From positions 1-64,000 of the forward strand of contig JBLHLC010000023.1 of assembly GCA_047619685.1 (NCBI GenBank): a stretch of DNA of 64,000 bases, written 5' to 3'. A program made the position numbers and the translations under genes. This document shows positions 1-8,740 of this stretch, piece by piece; the stretch's first letter is position 1, and each line of letters begins with the position of its first letter. Origin of the DNA: JABDJZ01 sp047619685 (GTDB taxonomy: Bacteria; Bacteroidota; Rhodothermia; Rhodothermales; UBA10348). The notes below the pieces were generated by a model, which was not told the DNA's origin, did not search any database, and saw only the letters and a program-made list of their open reading frames with translations.

Positions 1-1
1 T

Positions 2-430
2 GCCAATCGCCGCCAGATAACAACCTGGTACCGTGAGCGCCTGGCAGACGTGCCGGTAACCATACCGTTTGCGGATCAGCCGGTCTCGGACACCTCTGCG
101 CACGTGTTTGTGGTGGTTACCAGATCCGGCGAGGAACGGGATCGACTGAATCAACGACTTCGGGACCAGGACGTACAAACCAGCCGTCACTATCCGCCGT
201 CCCACCTGTTTTCTATTTACCGGTCCGAGGCTGCTGCCTCTGGCTCATTGAGTCGGACCGAGTCCTTCGCACGCCGCGTCCTCACCCTGCCGCTGCACCC
301 GAAAATGACGGTGTCCGAGGTAGACCGGGTGTGCGACCTGGTTCGCAAAGAACTTCAGGGTGATCGTCCCAGCATTCGCCGTACCCGGACTGAGCCCGGT
401 ACCGGCCAAACAAGAAGGGAAGAAGCATGA
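2..430 (+). CDS. DegT/DnrJ/EryC1/StrS-type aminotransferase, C-terminal part
   Basis: The reading frame is open from base 2, so the gene begins before the window; about 142 residues remain. The visible part starts with an RRQ...WYRERLAD segment, followed by a region with HVFVV and SRHYPPSHL and ending in a segment with LPLHPKMT. This is the C-terminal layout of the PLP-dependent sugar aminotransferases (DegT/DnrJ/EryC1 fold), which make amino sugars for surface polysaccharides or antibiotics. The PLP lysine lies outside the window. The GTG at 50 is an internal codon and not the real start. The stop overlaps the start of the next epimerase gene by ATGA, so the two are probably cotranscribed in nucleotide-sugar metabolism. 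The family is fairly sure; the substrate is unknown. Confidence 0.75.
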   Translation, partial: ANRRQITTWYRERLADVPVTIPFADQPVSDTSAHVFVVVTRSGEERDRLNQRLRDQDVQTSRHYPPSHLFSIYRSEAAASGSLSRTESFARRVLTLPLHPKMTVSEVDRVCDLVRKELQGDRPSIRRTRTEPGTGQTRREEA

Positions 431-1509
431 AAATCGTCGTCACCGGAGCCGCGGGATACATCGGATCGGCAACCGTAGAGTTACTCCTTGCCGAAGGCCA
501 TCATGTCGTTGGAATCGACTCTCTTATGCATGGCGGGGAGAGCCTGATTCATATGGCCGATCACCCCAATCTCCACTTCGTAAGAGCGGACATTCGTGAA
601 TCCAGCGCGGTAAGGCCTCTCCTGGACGGAGCCGACGCGGTGGTACATCTGGCGGCCATTGTCGGTGACCCGGCGTGCAAGGTAGACCCCGAACACACGC
701 GGGCGATCAACTATGATGCCGCGGTGGACCTGCATCACTGGACTGCGAAAGCCGGGGTGCCTCGCTTTATTTTTGCCTCCACATGCTCCAATTATGGAAA
801 AATGGAGGGCGAGGGATTTGTGACCGAGACTTCTCCGTTGCGCCCGGTGTCCCTGTATGCCGAGACCAAGGTGGCGTTCGAGAAGTACCTGTACGGACAC
901 TCGACCCCGCAGACCACGGCCGTCGTCCTGCGTTTCTCAACCGTGTACGGCCATTCGCCCCGGACCCGGTTTGACCTGACCGTAAACGAGTTCACGAAGG
1001 ACCTGGCCCTGGGGCGGACTCTCGAAATATTTGGAGAGCAGTTCTGGCGTCCATACTGCCATGTACGGGACCTGGCTCGGTCCGTACTGGCTGGAATCGG
1101 CGCAGATCTGGGGACCGGGACAGCCGATGTGTTCAACGTGGGCGATACCTCTGAGAACTACACCAAGAAGATGATCGTGGAGGCAATCGTTCAGCGTTTC
1201 CCGGACTCCAGGGTGACCTACGTTCCGAAGAACGAAGACCCGCGCGACTATCGGGTAAATTTCGACAAGATTCGCGACGTGCTCGGCTTCAAAATCACCC
1301 GCACGGTGCCCCAGGGTATTGAGGAGATCGCCAGGCTGCTCGAGTTCGGCCTTATCGAGGACACCGAAGACCAGCGGTACTACAATATCACGCCACCCGT
1401 CTACGAGGACGCCAGAGGGCTCCGAAATGCCCCGGCTGGCCGCCATCCCGACCGCAAAGCGTCAAGGCGGGGTCTCGCGAGCCGGAAGGCCCGTCAACGC
1501 GCGAAGTAG
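427..1509 (+). CDS. NAD-dependent sugar epimerase/dehydratase (extended SDR)
   Basis: This 360-residue extended short-chain dehydrogenase/reductase probably acts on a nucleotide sugar in the cytoplasm. The N terminus has the NAD-binding motif TGAAGYIG (residues 6-13). The catalytic YxxxK is Tyr144/Lys148 (YAETK), preceded by the serine-containing stretch FASTCSNYG near 116-124. The start overlaps the aminotransferase stop by ATGA, which supports a two-gene nucleotide-sugar operon. The last 35 residues are rich in Arg and Ala and look unlike the enzyme core; they may be a disordered tail. The exact reaction (4-epimerase, reductase or dehydratase) cannot be told from the sequence. The gene ends 15 bases from the convergent phosphofructokinase gene. 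Confidence 0.85.
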   Translation: MKIVVTGAAGYIGSATVELLLAEGHHVVGIDSLMHGGESLIHMADHPNLHFVRADIRESSAVRPLLDGADAVVHLAAIVGDPACKVDPEHTRAINYDAAVDLHHWTAKAGVPRFIFASTCSNYGKMEGEGFVTETSPLRPVSLYAETKVAFEKYLYGHSTPQTTAVVLRFSTVYGHSPRTRFDLTVNEFTKDLALGRTLEIFGEQFWRPYCHVRDLARSVLAGIGADLGTGTADVFNVGDTSENYTKKMIVEAIVQRFPDSRVTYVPKNEDPRDYRVNFDKIRDVLGFKITRTVPQGIEEIARLLEFGLIEDTEDQRYYNITPPVYEDARGLRNAPAGRHPDRKASRRGLASRKARQRAK

Positions 1510-1524
1510 ACCGGAAGCGGACGG

Positions 1525-2643
1525 TCAGGTGACGGACCCAAGCTTGTCCAGGTTGAAGGTGAGGTCGGGCGTACCAAATGAGGTCCCGACGGCCAGAGCC
1601 GCCTGCAGCACGGGAGAATCCCTGGGGACCAAGCGGGTCTTGTTTGCCACGGACTCCAGTGGGACGCTTGTGATGTTGCCATTCTGAAGCGCTACCATCT
1701 GCCCAAACGCACCTTCCTCTACGAGTTTTGCCGCGTAGGATCCAAAGACGGAGGCAAGATTCCGGTCGTATGCCGTAGGTGTCCCTCCTCGTTGCACGTG
1801 CCCCAGGATAGTGGTTCTTACCTCGCTCTTGATCCGGGCCTCAAGCTGGTGTTGGAGTACGACACCGATGCCGCCCAGGCGGATGGGGTCTGGGCTATCG
1901 GCAACACGCCTGGAAACCGTCAACGCCTCTCCCTGGGCCTTGGCCCCTTCAGCCACAACAATGATGGTGAAGGCCCGGCCGAAACTCTCCCGGTTCTGAC
2001 AGACTTTGACGACCTCGTCCAGGTCGTATTCGAACTCGGGGATCAGGATGACATCGGCGCCTCCCGCTACCCCGGCGTGCAGCGCAATCCAACCCGCGTA
2101 GCGCCCCATTGTCTCCACGATCATCACGCGCTGATGACTCTGGGCCGTGGTGTGCAGGCGGTCCACCGCGTCTGTGACAATGGAGACGGCCGTATCGAAG
2201 CCGAAGGTGCGGGTCGTGGCCGCGATGTCGTTGTCAATGGTCTTGGGGACGCCGACAATGTTCAGTCCGATATTCTGCAGTTTGCTGGAAATGGACATGG
2301 TCCCATCGCCGCCGATGGCCACCAGTGCGTTAAGTCCGATGCTCTTGGTGTAATTGAGAACGGCGGCGGATACGTCGGCTCCGCCTCGCTTGAAGTAGGA
2401 AAACGGGTTGGCTTTGTTGTGGGTACCCAGAATGGTTCCGCCCAGCGTCAAAATGCCGGAAACGTCCTCGTACGCCAAAGGGCGGATGCGTTTTTCGATG
2501 AGGCCCAGGAATCCGTCTTCGATTCCGATGACCTCGGCATCGTGGCGCAGAATCAGGCTCTTGGTCACCGCGCGGATGACGGCATTCAGACCGGGTGCAT
2601 CTCCTCCTCCGGTGAGGAGGCCAACCCGAAGACGTTTCGACAT
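1525..2643 (-). CDS. pfkA: 6-phosphofructokinase, probably ATP-dependent group III type
   Basis: The 372-residue protein phosphorylates fructose 6-phosphate to the 1,6-bisphosphate in glycolysis. It has the nucleotide loop GGGDAPGLNAVIR (12-24), GGDGT (111-115), PKTIDND (133-139, with catalytic Asp137) and MGRYAGW. Gly114 at the position that is Asp in PPi enzymes favours ATP. Lys134, in place of the Gly of E. coli PfkA, is typical of PPi and group III enzymes, so the Gly/Lys pair points to the group III ATP type. The open frame extends 43 codons upstream to 2772, but the family N terminus (MSKRLRVGLLTGGG) fixes the start at 2643. The gene is divergent from the LamG gene. Confidence 0.93.
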   Translation of the reverse strand: MSKRLRVGLLTGGGDAPGLNAVIRAVTKSLILRHDAEVIGIEDGFLGLIEKRIRPLAYEDVSGILTLGGTILGTHNKANPFSYFKRGGADVSAAVLNYTKSIGLNALVAIGGDGTMSISSKLQNIGLNIVGVPKTIDNDIAATTRTFGFDTAVSIVTDAVDRLHTTAQSHQRVMIVETMGRYAGWIALHAGVAGGADVILIPEFEYDLDEVVKVCQNRESFGRAFTIIVVAEGAKAQGEALTVSRRVADSPDPIRLGGIGVVLQHQLEARIKSEVRTTILGHVQRGGTPTAYDRNLASVFGSYAAKLVEEGAFGQMVALQNGNITSVPLESVANKTRLVPRDSPVLQAALAVGTSFGTPDLTFNLDKLGSVT

Positions 2644-2820
2644 GGTCAAGCGATTGAATGAGGGATGACGAACGTCAGCCTTCGCCCCGGGGTTCAAGAA
2701 AGCCTGCGCGGCCCGAGCGAATTCTTTTGTTGGTTGGCGACTGGAGAGATAGTTTTCGGGCACACGATACATGACCTCCCACCCGTTATGTGTCTGGAAG
2801 CAGGCGGCCCTGGACCGGGA

Positions 2821-4539
2821 ATGGTTCGCAAAAAACGCCTTATGATCAAATCACCCGATACTCTGTGTCGGACTCTTGCGCTGTTGGTTTTTGGGCTTGT
2901 TGCCTTGATTCCAAAGCCTGCGGAGGGTCAAGCGCTTCGCGCGCACGCCCCCGAACGCATCAAAGCGGGCGGAGAGGCGGTATTTTATCTGGACTGGACA
3001 GACCGGGAGGCCTTCGAAGGCGGTGTGTTTCGCCTTCCCGTCGGTTGGAATTTGCTGGATGCCTGGGTAACGCGCCCGGACGCCCGGAGAGCGGACGTCG
3101 GCGTTCGGCCCTTGATCGCGGAAGGGAACGGTTTTCAACTCACACCCCAATCGCCGGTATCGGGCGCGGCCACGGTGGTTTTGCGTGTTGTTTCGCCTGA
3201 GATACTCGGCAGCGGAGTCTGGTCGTTCACCCCATACCGAGTGGAACGACCGGACCCGGTCTCCATCATTCTTGAGCCCGATTTTGGGCGGCAGGTTAAC
3301 GGGCGAATAGGCTCGTCCGAGGAGACGCCATCCGGTAATTTCTCGCTTAGTACCGGCGCAGGACACGCCGTGGCGCTGGACGGCCGCATGCTTCCAAACC
3401 TGTCTATGGATGCGGCCTTTACAGTAGAGTCCTGGCTCAGGGTCGCACGGACCGAACAGGTCGTCATGTCCGTTTGGGACGGTCAGGAGGAAACCCCGTA
3501 CTCCATGGAATTGGTGATTGACCATGCGGGTCATGTGGTCTTTTATCAGGGCATGGCTGGGGACCATCGTGCGCTGAGATCGCAGCAGCCTGTGGCCGAC
3601 GGTGCCTGGCATCATGTGGCCATTACCCACGATCCGGAACGTGCCTGGGGGCATCTTGTGGTGGACGGCACGGCACAAGACTCGTTAAGTCATGTCACGC
3701 GGCTGGCATCTGACCGCCCTGGCTCCCTGGTTTTGGGCGGGCGCGTCGGCCCGAACGGTCCGGTATCGGGTTTCGAAGGTGAACTGGACGAAGTCCGCAT
3801 CTGGACGCTGGCCAGGACCACGGAAATGATCGCGAGCACCATGTACCGCGAACTGCCCCAGCCTGCAGCGGGCGCCGTGTTTCTTTCATTTGACAAACCC
3901 CTGTCTCCGCAACTCCTGTTGGCAGGTACTGCTGGCCCGCATACGGTGCCGTCTGATTTGGTCTTTCGAGCCCATCAGATCGATCTTGAGGTCGGTATGG
4001 ACGATCTGGGCGTGACGCTTTCCTGGACCATGCGCTCAACCTCAGAGCTGGACCTGCGCGTTGAACGGTCTGATGACGGCTCAGACTATCAATCCATCGG
4101 CCGGCTGTCTCGCGAAGGCGCCATGCATTCGATAAACGGCGACCTGGGTTTCACTTTTCGGGACGATGCGCGCGAGACCGTCGCCTTCTACCGAGTCAGG
4201 CAGGTAAGAATGTCCGGAGCGGATCTGGTCTCCAGTGTCGTGAAAGTGGGCCGGAAAGAGCCGGCGCAGCAGCCTCGGCTTGCACTCCTCAACGGCAGCT
4301 TTCCGAATCCCTTCAATCCATCTACGACGATCAGCTATTCGCTTGTCGAAGGACAGGAGGTCAGCGTGTCTGTCTGGGACCTGGCCGGACAGTTGGTTAC
4401 GACCCTGTGGAGCGGCTTTCAGGAGACAGGGGACTACAGCGTTTCATTTAGTGCCGGGAATCTACCGAGCGGTACCTATTTTGTCCGGATGGAGTCCCCC
4501 GAGGGGATTCAAAGCCACCCCATCCTCCTGATGAAATAG
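2821..4539 (+). CDS. Secreted LamG-domain protein with T9SS-type C-terminal sorting domain
   Basis: The product is about 572 residues. The start at 2821 (or ATG 2842) precedes a signal peptide with hydrophobic core LALLVFGLVALI and likely cleavage near AEGQA. The central part (about residues 175-330) is a concanavalin-like LamG domain with FTVESWLR, DGAWHHVAIT and GELDEVRIW. The last 85 residues carry the Por-secretion type A signature: FPNPFNPSTTISY, a beta-sandwich, LPSGTYFVRM, and a Lys end. This predicts Sec export followed by type IX secretion to the surface. It may bind carbohydrate or act as an adhesin; the ligand is unknown. The longer open frame to 2665 lacks an export signal at its N terminus and is not preferred. 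Confidence 0.82.
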   Translation: MVRKKRLMIKSPDTLCRTLALLVFGLVALIPKPAEGQALRAHAPERIKAGGEAVFYLDWTDREAFEGGVFRLPVGWNLLDAWVTRPDARRADVGVRPLIAEGNGFQLTPQSPVSGAATVVLRVVSPEILGSGVWSFTPYRVERPDPVSIILEPDFGRQVNGRIGSSEETPSGNFSLSTGAGHAVALDGRMLPNLSMDAAFTVESWLRVARTEQVVMSVWDGQEETPYSMELVIDHAGHVVFYQGMAGDHRALRSQQPVADGAWHHVAITHDPERAWGHLVVDGTAQDSLSHVTRLASDRPGSLVLGGRVGPNGPVSGFEGELDEVRIWTLARTTEMIASTMYRELPQPAAGAVFLSFDKPLSPQLLLAGTAGPHTVPSDLVFRAHQIDLEVGMDDLGVTLSWTMRSTSELDLRVERSDDGSDYQSIGRLSREGAMHSINGDLGFTFRDDARETVAFYRVRQVRMSGADLVSSVVKVGRKEPAQQPRLALLNGSFPNPFNPSTTISYSLVEGQEVSVSVWDLAGQLVTTLWSGFQETGDYSVSFSAGNLPSGTYFVRMESPEGIQSHPILLMK

Positions 4540-4542
4540 CAT

Positions 4543-6579
4543 ATGCCCTCCGCTGAGTCTGAGCCCGAAGAACCGCCGTTCATTCCGGCCTCCGCTAGCC
4601 TGCCGGAAATCACGCTCAAGGCCGTCGTGCTGGGTTTTCTGCTGTCAGCTGTCCTTGCGGGGGCAAATGCTTACCTGGGATTGAAGGTGGGCATGACTGT
4701 ATCGGCGTCGATTCCGGCCGCAGTGATTTCCATGGCGATTCTGCGCCTTTTTCGGGAGCACAATATCCTGGAGAACAACATCGTCCAGACCGCGGCATCT
4801 GCAGGGGAGTCTGTGGCGGCCGGCATCATCTTTACGCTCCCGGCGCTCGTCGTTCTGGGGTACTGGGAGGGTTTCCCGTTCCTGCCGACAATGGCTGTCG
4901 CGACGGCCGGCGGCGTTTTGGGCGTGCTGTTCACGGTTCCGCTTCGCCGCGCCCTGATTCTTGAGGCAAAGCTCCAGTTTCCGGAGGGAGTGGCAACGGC
5001 AGAGGTCTTGAAGGCGGGAACCAAGGGGGGAGAGGGCGCGCGCCTCATTGCGATAGCCGGCCTGGCTGGCGCGGCACTGAAGTTCATGCAGTCCGGTCTC
5101 AAGCTGGTGGCAGGTAAGGTCTCTGTTGCGGCGACGAGCGGATCGGCCGTCTTTGGGTTTGGAAGCGAACTGGGTGTGGCTCTTCTGGGCGTCGGGTTTA
5201 TTGTCGGCCTGAACATCGCCACGCTCGTGTTCGCAGGCGGGCTGATCTCCTGGTTTATCGGAATTCCACTCTTCACGGCCCTGGCCAGCCCTGAAACGCT
5301 GAATGCCATCACGGGGGGCGCATCGGGGTATGCGGCCGCCGAAGAGGTCTGGAGCGCTCAGATCCGGTTCATGGGTGTTGGCGCCATGGCCGCTGGCGGT
5401 CTGTGGACCCTCGTGGCGTTGATGAAGCCAATCCGCGACGGTGTCCGTTCATCAATCAAGGCGCTCAAGAAATCCAGGTTAGAGGGTCAGGGTTCGATTC
5501 CCAGGACGGAAAGGGACATCCCGATCAACGTCGTGATGATTGGGATGGCGGCAATGGCAGTACCCATTTTCATGGTATTTCTCTACGTGGTCGATCAGGA
5601 CTCGCTTGGGATTTCAACGGCTCGCTATTTGAGTACGGTGACGTTTGGCGTCGCTTTTGCGCTGTTTGCCGGGTTCCTGTTTTCCTCCGTGGCCGGATAT
5701 ATGGCCGGTCTGGTGGGGTCGTCAAACAACCCCATCTCTGGCGTTACCATTGCAACCATTCTTGCCATTTCGCTGCTCCTGCTGCTGGCGCTTGGTTCTC
5801 AGATTGATTTCGCAGTCGATACCGCGCGTGCGACTGCGGCCGCCGCCACGGCTATTCTGGTAGGAGCTGTTGTGGCCTGTGCGGCCGCGATTGCCGGGGA
5901 CAACATGCAGGACCTGAAGGCCGGTCACATACTTGGCGCGACCCCGGCCAAGCAGCAAATCATGCAGATTGTTGGCGTCGTTGCCGGGGCCATCGCCATC
6001 GCACCTGTTCTGCAACTGCTGTTCTCGGCGTACGGACTCGGCGATGTGTTTCCGCGAGCTGGAATGGACGCTGCAGAGGCCCTCTCCGCACCACAGGCGA
6101 CACTCATGAGTTCGGTAGCGCACGGCGTATTCAGTCGCGACCTGCCCTGGACCATGATCTGGATTGGAGTGGCCATAGCGGCCGCGCTCATCGTTCTGGA
6201 CAAATTCCTGGAGCTCAGGGAGTCCACGTTCCGGACGCCTGTCCTGGCTGTTGCCGTGGGGATTTATCTCCCGATAGAGTTAACAACGCCGATCTTTGTC
6301 GGTGGTGTGATTGCGTGGGCCGCTGGTCGCGCGATCAGAAAGTCGGGTGGATCGCGCGAGGACGTGGCGAATGGCGCTCGAAAGGGACTTCTTGTGGCCT
6401 CTGGTCTCATCACGGGCGAAGCCTTGGTGGGGATCATCCTGGCCATTCCATTCTCGATTAGCCAGAACACAGACATCTTGCGTGTTCCTCTGGGCGGGAT
6501 GGACTGGATTCCGATGACGCTTGGACTTGCCGGCTTTGCATTGTTCTGTCACTGGATGTATCGCGTAGCGCGCTCATGA
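4543..6579 (+). CDS. OPT-family oligopeptide transporter
   Basis: This 678-residue integral membrane protein has about 14-16 hydrophobic segments along its whole length. The N-terminal stretch (LPEITLKAVVLGFLLS..., AGANAYLGLKVGMTVSASIPAAV) and the later NNPISGVTIAT and AGDNMQDLKAGHILGATP segments are hallmarks of the OPT/YSL-like bacterial branch. That branch takes up oligopeptides or metal chelates by proton symport. The gene starts 3 bases after the LamG gene and overlaps the following metallo-hydrolase by ATGA, so it sits in a tight run of plus-strand genes. The substrate cannot be predicted. A short stretch near 5490 resembles a tRNA T-arm by chance and is coding. Confidence 0.9.
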   Translation: MPSAESEPEEPPFIPASASLPEITLKAVVLGFLLSAVLAGANAYLGLKVGMTVSASIPAAVISMAILRLFREHNILENNIVQTAASAGESVAAGIIFTLPALVVLGYWEGFPFLPTMAVATAGGVLGVLFTVPLRRALILEAKLQFPEGVATAEVLKAGTKGGEGARLIAIAGLAGAALKFMQSGLKLVAGKVSVAATSGSAVFGFGSELGVALLGVGFIVGLNIATLVFAGGLISWFIGIPLFTALASPETLNAITGGASGYAAAEEVWSAQIRFMGVGAMAAGGLWTLVALMKPIRDGVRSSIKALKKSRLEGQGSIPRTERDIPINVVMIGMAAMAVPIFMVFLYVVDQDSLGISTARYLSTVTFGVAFALFAGFLFSSVAGYMAGLVGSSNNPISGVTIATILAISLLLLLALGSQIDFAVDTARATAAAATAILVGAVVACAAAIAGDNMQDLKAGHILGATPAKQQIMQIVGVVAGAIAIAPVLQLLFSAYGLGDVFPRAGMDAAEALSAPQATLMSSVAHGVFSRDLPWTMIWIGVAIAAALIVLDKFLELRESTFRTPVLAVAVGIYLPIELTTPIFVGGVIAWAAGRAIRKSGGSREDVANGARKGLLVASGLITGEALVGIILAIPFSISQNTDILRVPLGGMDWIPMTLGLAGFALFCHWMYRVARS

Positions 6580-7262
6580 CCATCACGTACCTCGGGCACT
6601 CGGCGCTTCGCCTGGAGACGGGTTCAGTGAGTGTATTGGTGGATCCGTTCATCACCGGAAACCCGGCGGCGGAGGCGGTGGTGCGGTTGGAAGAACTTGC
6701 TCCGGACGTGATTCTGATCACACACGCCCACGGGGATCATTGGGGCGATACAGAGGCCCTGGTCGCCAAGTCCGGCGCAATGGTGGTCGCCAACCACGAG
6801 ATTGTCACTTATCTCGAAAAGAAGACGGGCCACTCCAATGTCCGCGGAATGAATATTGGCGGTTCGCTTGTTCTGCCGTGGGGGACTGTCAAGCAGACCT
6901 ATGCGCGCCATTCGTCTTCCTTTCCCGACGGCACCTACGGCGGAAACCCTAACGGTTATATGGTTGAGGTCGGTGACCACTACATCTATATCGCGGGAGA
7001 CACGTCCACCTTTGCGGAAATGGAGTGGCTGGGGCGCGACTACGACATCGATGTCGCCTTCCTTCCGGTTGGAGACACGTACACCATGGGCATCGAGGAC
7101 GCGGTCAGGGCAGCCCGGCTGCTCAGGCCGGGCCTGACGGTTCCCGTTCACTACAATACGTTTGCCGCCATCGAAGTGGACGTCACCCGCTGGGAGTCCA
7201 TGATGCTGGATGCGGGTCTCGCGCCGAAGGTGCTGATGGCAGGCGAAACGCTTTCCATGTAG
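6576..7262 (+). CDS. Metallo-beta-lactamase-fold hydrolase, UPF0173 (YtkL-like)
   Basis: The 228-residue cytoplasmic protein belongs to the UPF0173 branch of the metallo-beta-lactamase fold. It starts TITYLGHSALRLE and has the metal motif HAHGDH (His50, His52, Asp54, His55). Further ligands are in AGDTS and VPVHYNTF near the C terminus. Length and motif order match the family. Proteins of this group are predicted Zn-dependent hydrolases of unknown substrate. The start overlaps the OPT transporter stop by ATGA, which suggests translational coupling, but a functional link to peptide uptake is only inference. Confidence 0.9.
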   Translation: MTITYLGHSALRLETGSVSVLVDPFITGNPAAEAVVRLEELAPDVILITHAHGDHWGDTEALVAKSGAMVVANHEIVTYLEKKTGHSNVRGMNIGGSLVLPWGTVKQTYARHSSSFPDGTYGGNPNGYMVEVGDHYIYIAGDTSTFAEMEWLGRDYDIDVAFLPVGDTYTMGIEDAVRAARLLRPGLTVPVHYNTFAAIEVDVTRWESMMLDAGLAPKVLMAGETLSM

Positions 7263-7284
7263 GTCCGTAGCACCTGCATCCATT

Positions 7285-8232
7285 ATGAAGATGCGGAGAA
7301 AGCAGAAATCGGTCCTCGGGTGTGCGGTGCAGGTCGCGCTTCTGGCTGCTGTCCTTGCGGTGGCGGTGCCCGATACGGCCCGGGCCCAAAGGCCGATACG
7401 GCTTTTTGATCCGTTCTACCAGGGAGAGACGGCCCGGCGTGGATTCTATGATCGATACGCCGTTACCGGAGAACTCAATTACCATCCGGCGGGTCTTGGC
7501 GGCAATGGCATCGGCGGTTCCCCGTCCGAAGCGCTCGGAGTGAATCTCCAGGTTGACTACCAGCTTTCGGACCAACTGGACGTCGGCATGTATCTGGACG
7601 CCACAAATACAGGCGTGGGCTCGGCGCCAGCCCTGAGGTGGTTGACACTCAAATACTACAGAATCGATGAGTTCACGGACTACGCGATCCGGTTTGCAGT
7701 AGACCCCATCGCCCACGGAGCATCGGGGTTTCCGCAGATGGACCTTGGTTTCCTGTACGGCTCGCCGTCCACCCCAAACATCCGCACTGACTACGCGCTG
7801 GGCCTGCGTCGCGTACAGATCGGGGTGCAGGAGCTTCTGACCATTCCGCCGCCCGTCATTGACCCCGACGACCCCATCGTCAAGCCGTCCAATGACCGAA
7901 GGGTAGTTCGCACCCAGGCCTTCGGTTGGGAGGTCCACATGTCCGCCCGCTACAGCATTGTATTTGACCCTGCCGGATCCACCCTCTTCGTCTCGGTCCT
8001 GGGTGAGGGTGGCACCTACGACATGGTGGAGTGGGACGTGAGCGAGCCAGAAGTACGAACCTCCACGGAATTTGCCGGTGGCGTCATTTGGGCCCGAACA
8101 GGCCTTCAGTTTGACCGTCCAAGCTTTCGCTTCGGCCCTTATCTGGCCATCCCCCTGACCCAGTGGGCTCCCACCGAGGGCGAGTGGCCCGAAAGGAGGA
8201 CCCGGGTTGGATTGAGACTTACGTTCCGATGA
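7285..8232 (+). CDS. Predicted outer-membrane or periplasmic protein, unknown function
   Basis: The product is 315 residues with a clear signal peptide: basic start MKMRRKQK, a hydrophobic stretch, and cleavage after DTARA. The mature part alternates polar and hydrophobic residues (LGVNLQVDYQLSDQLDVGMYL and similar), has many aromatic turns and ends in Arg-Phe-Arg after VGLRLTF. This fits an outer-membrane beta-barrel whose last strand ends in an aromatic residue. I do not recognise a named family. It lies 22 bases after the metallo-hydrolase, and the next gene starts 4 bases after its stop. Confidence 0.6.
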   Translation: MKMRRKQKSVLGCAVQVALLAAVLAVAVPDTARAQRPIRLFDPFYQGETARRGFYDRYAVTGELNYHPAGLGGNGIGGSPSEALGVNLQVDYQLSDQLDVGMYLDATNTGVGSAPALRWLTLKYYRIDEFTDYAIRFAVDPIAHGASGFPQMDLGFLYGSPSTPNIRTDYALGLRRVQIGVQELLTIPPPVIDPDDPIVKPSNDRRVVRTQAFGWEVHMSARYSIVFDPAGSTLFVSVLGEGGTYDMVEWDVSEPEVRTSTEFAGGVIWARTGLQFDRPSFRFGPYLAIPLTQWAPTEGEWPERRTRVGLRLTFR

Positions 8233-8236
8233 AGAA

Positions 8237-8737
8237 TTGCTCGTAGGCGTCCTCTCCGATACCCACGGTTGGTTCCATCCAGAACTTCCGGAGGTGCTCA
8301 GTGACTGCGACGTGATTCTTCATGCCGGAGACGTGGGAATGCCCGACATTCTGGACCAATTGGAGCAAATCGCGCCAGTCCGGACGGTCCCGGGCAATAT
8401 TGATGGGCAGTACATTCGGCGCCGCTATCCCATCCATGACCGTTTCGAGCTGTCCGGCGTACGATTCTGGATGACACACATCGCTGGTCATCCCGACAGA
8501 TGGCAAGCGGGCGTAGGACAATTACTGAAAGAAGACCCGCCGGATGTGTTCATTTGTGGTCACAGCCATATCCTACGCATGGAGCGCGTAGGATCCCTTG
8601 GCGGAATGCTGTACCTGAATCCAGGGGCCGCGGGTCGTGAGGGCTTTCATCAGGTAAAGACGTGCGTAAAGCTCCGCCTGGAAGACGGGAAGGCCGTTGA
8701 AGCCCAGGTTGTTCACTTGGACAAAACTGAATCGTGA
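8237..8737 (+). CDS. YfcE/MJ0936-family metallophosphoesterase
   Basis: This 166-residue calcineurin-like phosphoesterase has the family motifs in order: DTH (Asp8, His10), GD (Gly31-Asp32), GN (Asn54), a His in MTHIAGH, and GHSH. Related enzymes are cytoplasmic phosphodiesterases active on model substrates; the natural substrate is not known. The start is TTG at 8237. No ATG or GTG exists in frame between the preceding stop at 8213-8215 and the conserved LLVGVLSDTHG start, so TTG is forced. It lies 4 bases after the preceding gene and 3 before the phosphatase gene, in one probable transcript. Confidence 0.88.
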   Translation: MLVGVLSDTHGWFHPELPEVLSDCDVILHAGDVGMPDILDQLEQIAPVRTVPGNIDGQYIRRRYPIHDRFELSGVRFWMTHIAGHPDRWQAGVGQLLKEDPPDVFICGHSHILRMERVGSLGGMLYLNPGAAGREGFHQVKTCVKLRLEDGKAVEAQVVHLDKTES

Positions 8738-8740
8738 TAC

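Noticed and set aside
1792..2661. 289-codon open frame on the plus strand
   Set aside because: It is antisense to phosphofructokinase and arises from codon bias of the real gene.
2764..2770. ACGATAC, like the FliA-type -10
   Set aside because: No CTTAAG-like element lies 15-16 bases upstream (GGAGAG is there).
5478..5508. GGTTCGATTCCC, resembling a tRNA T-arm
   Set aside because: It lies inside the OPT transporter frame, codes for conserved-looking protein, and no acceptor, D or anticodon arm surrounds it.
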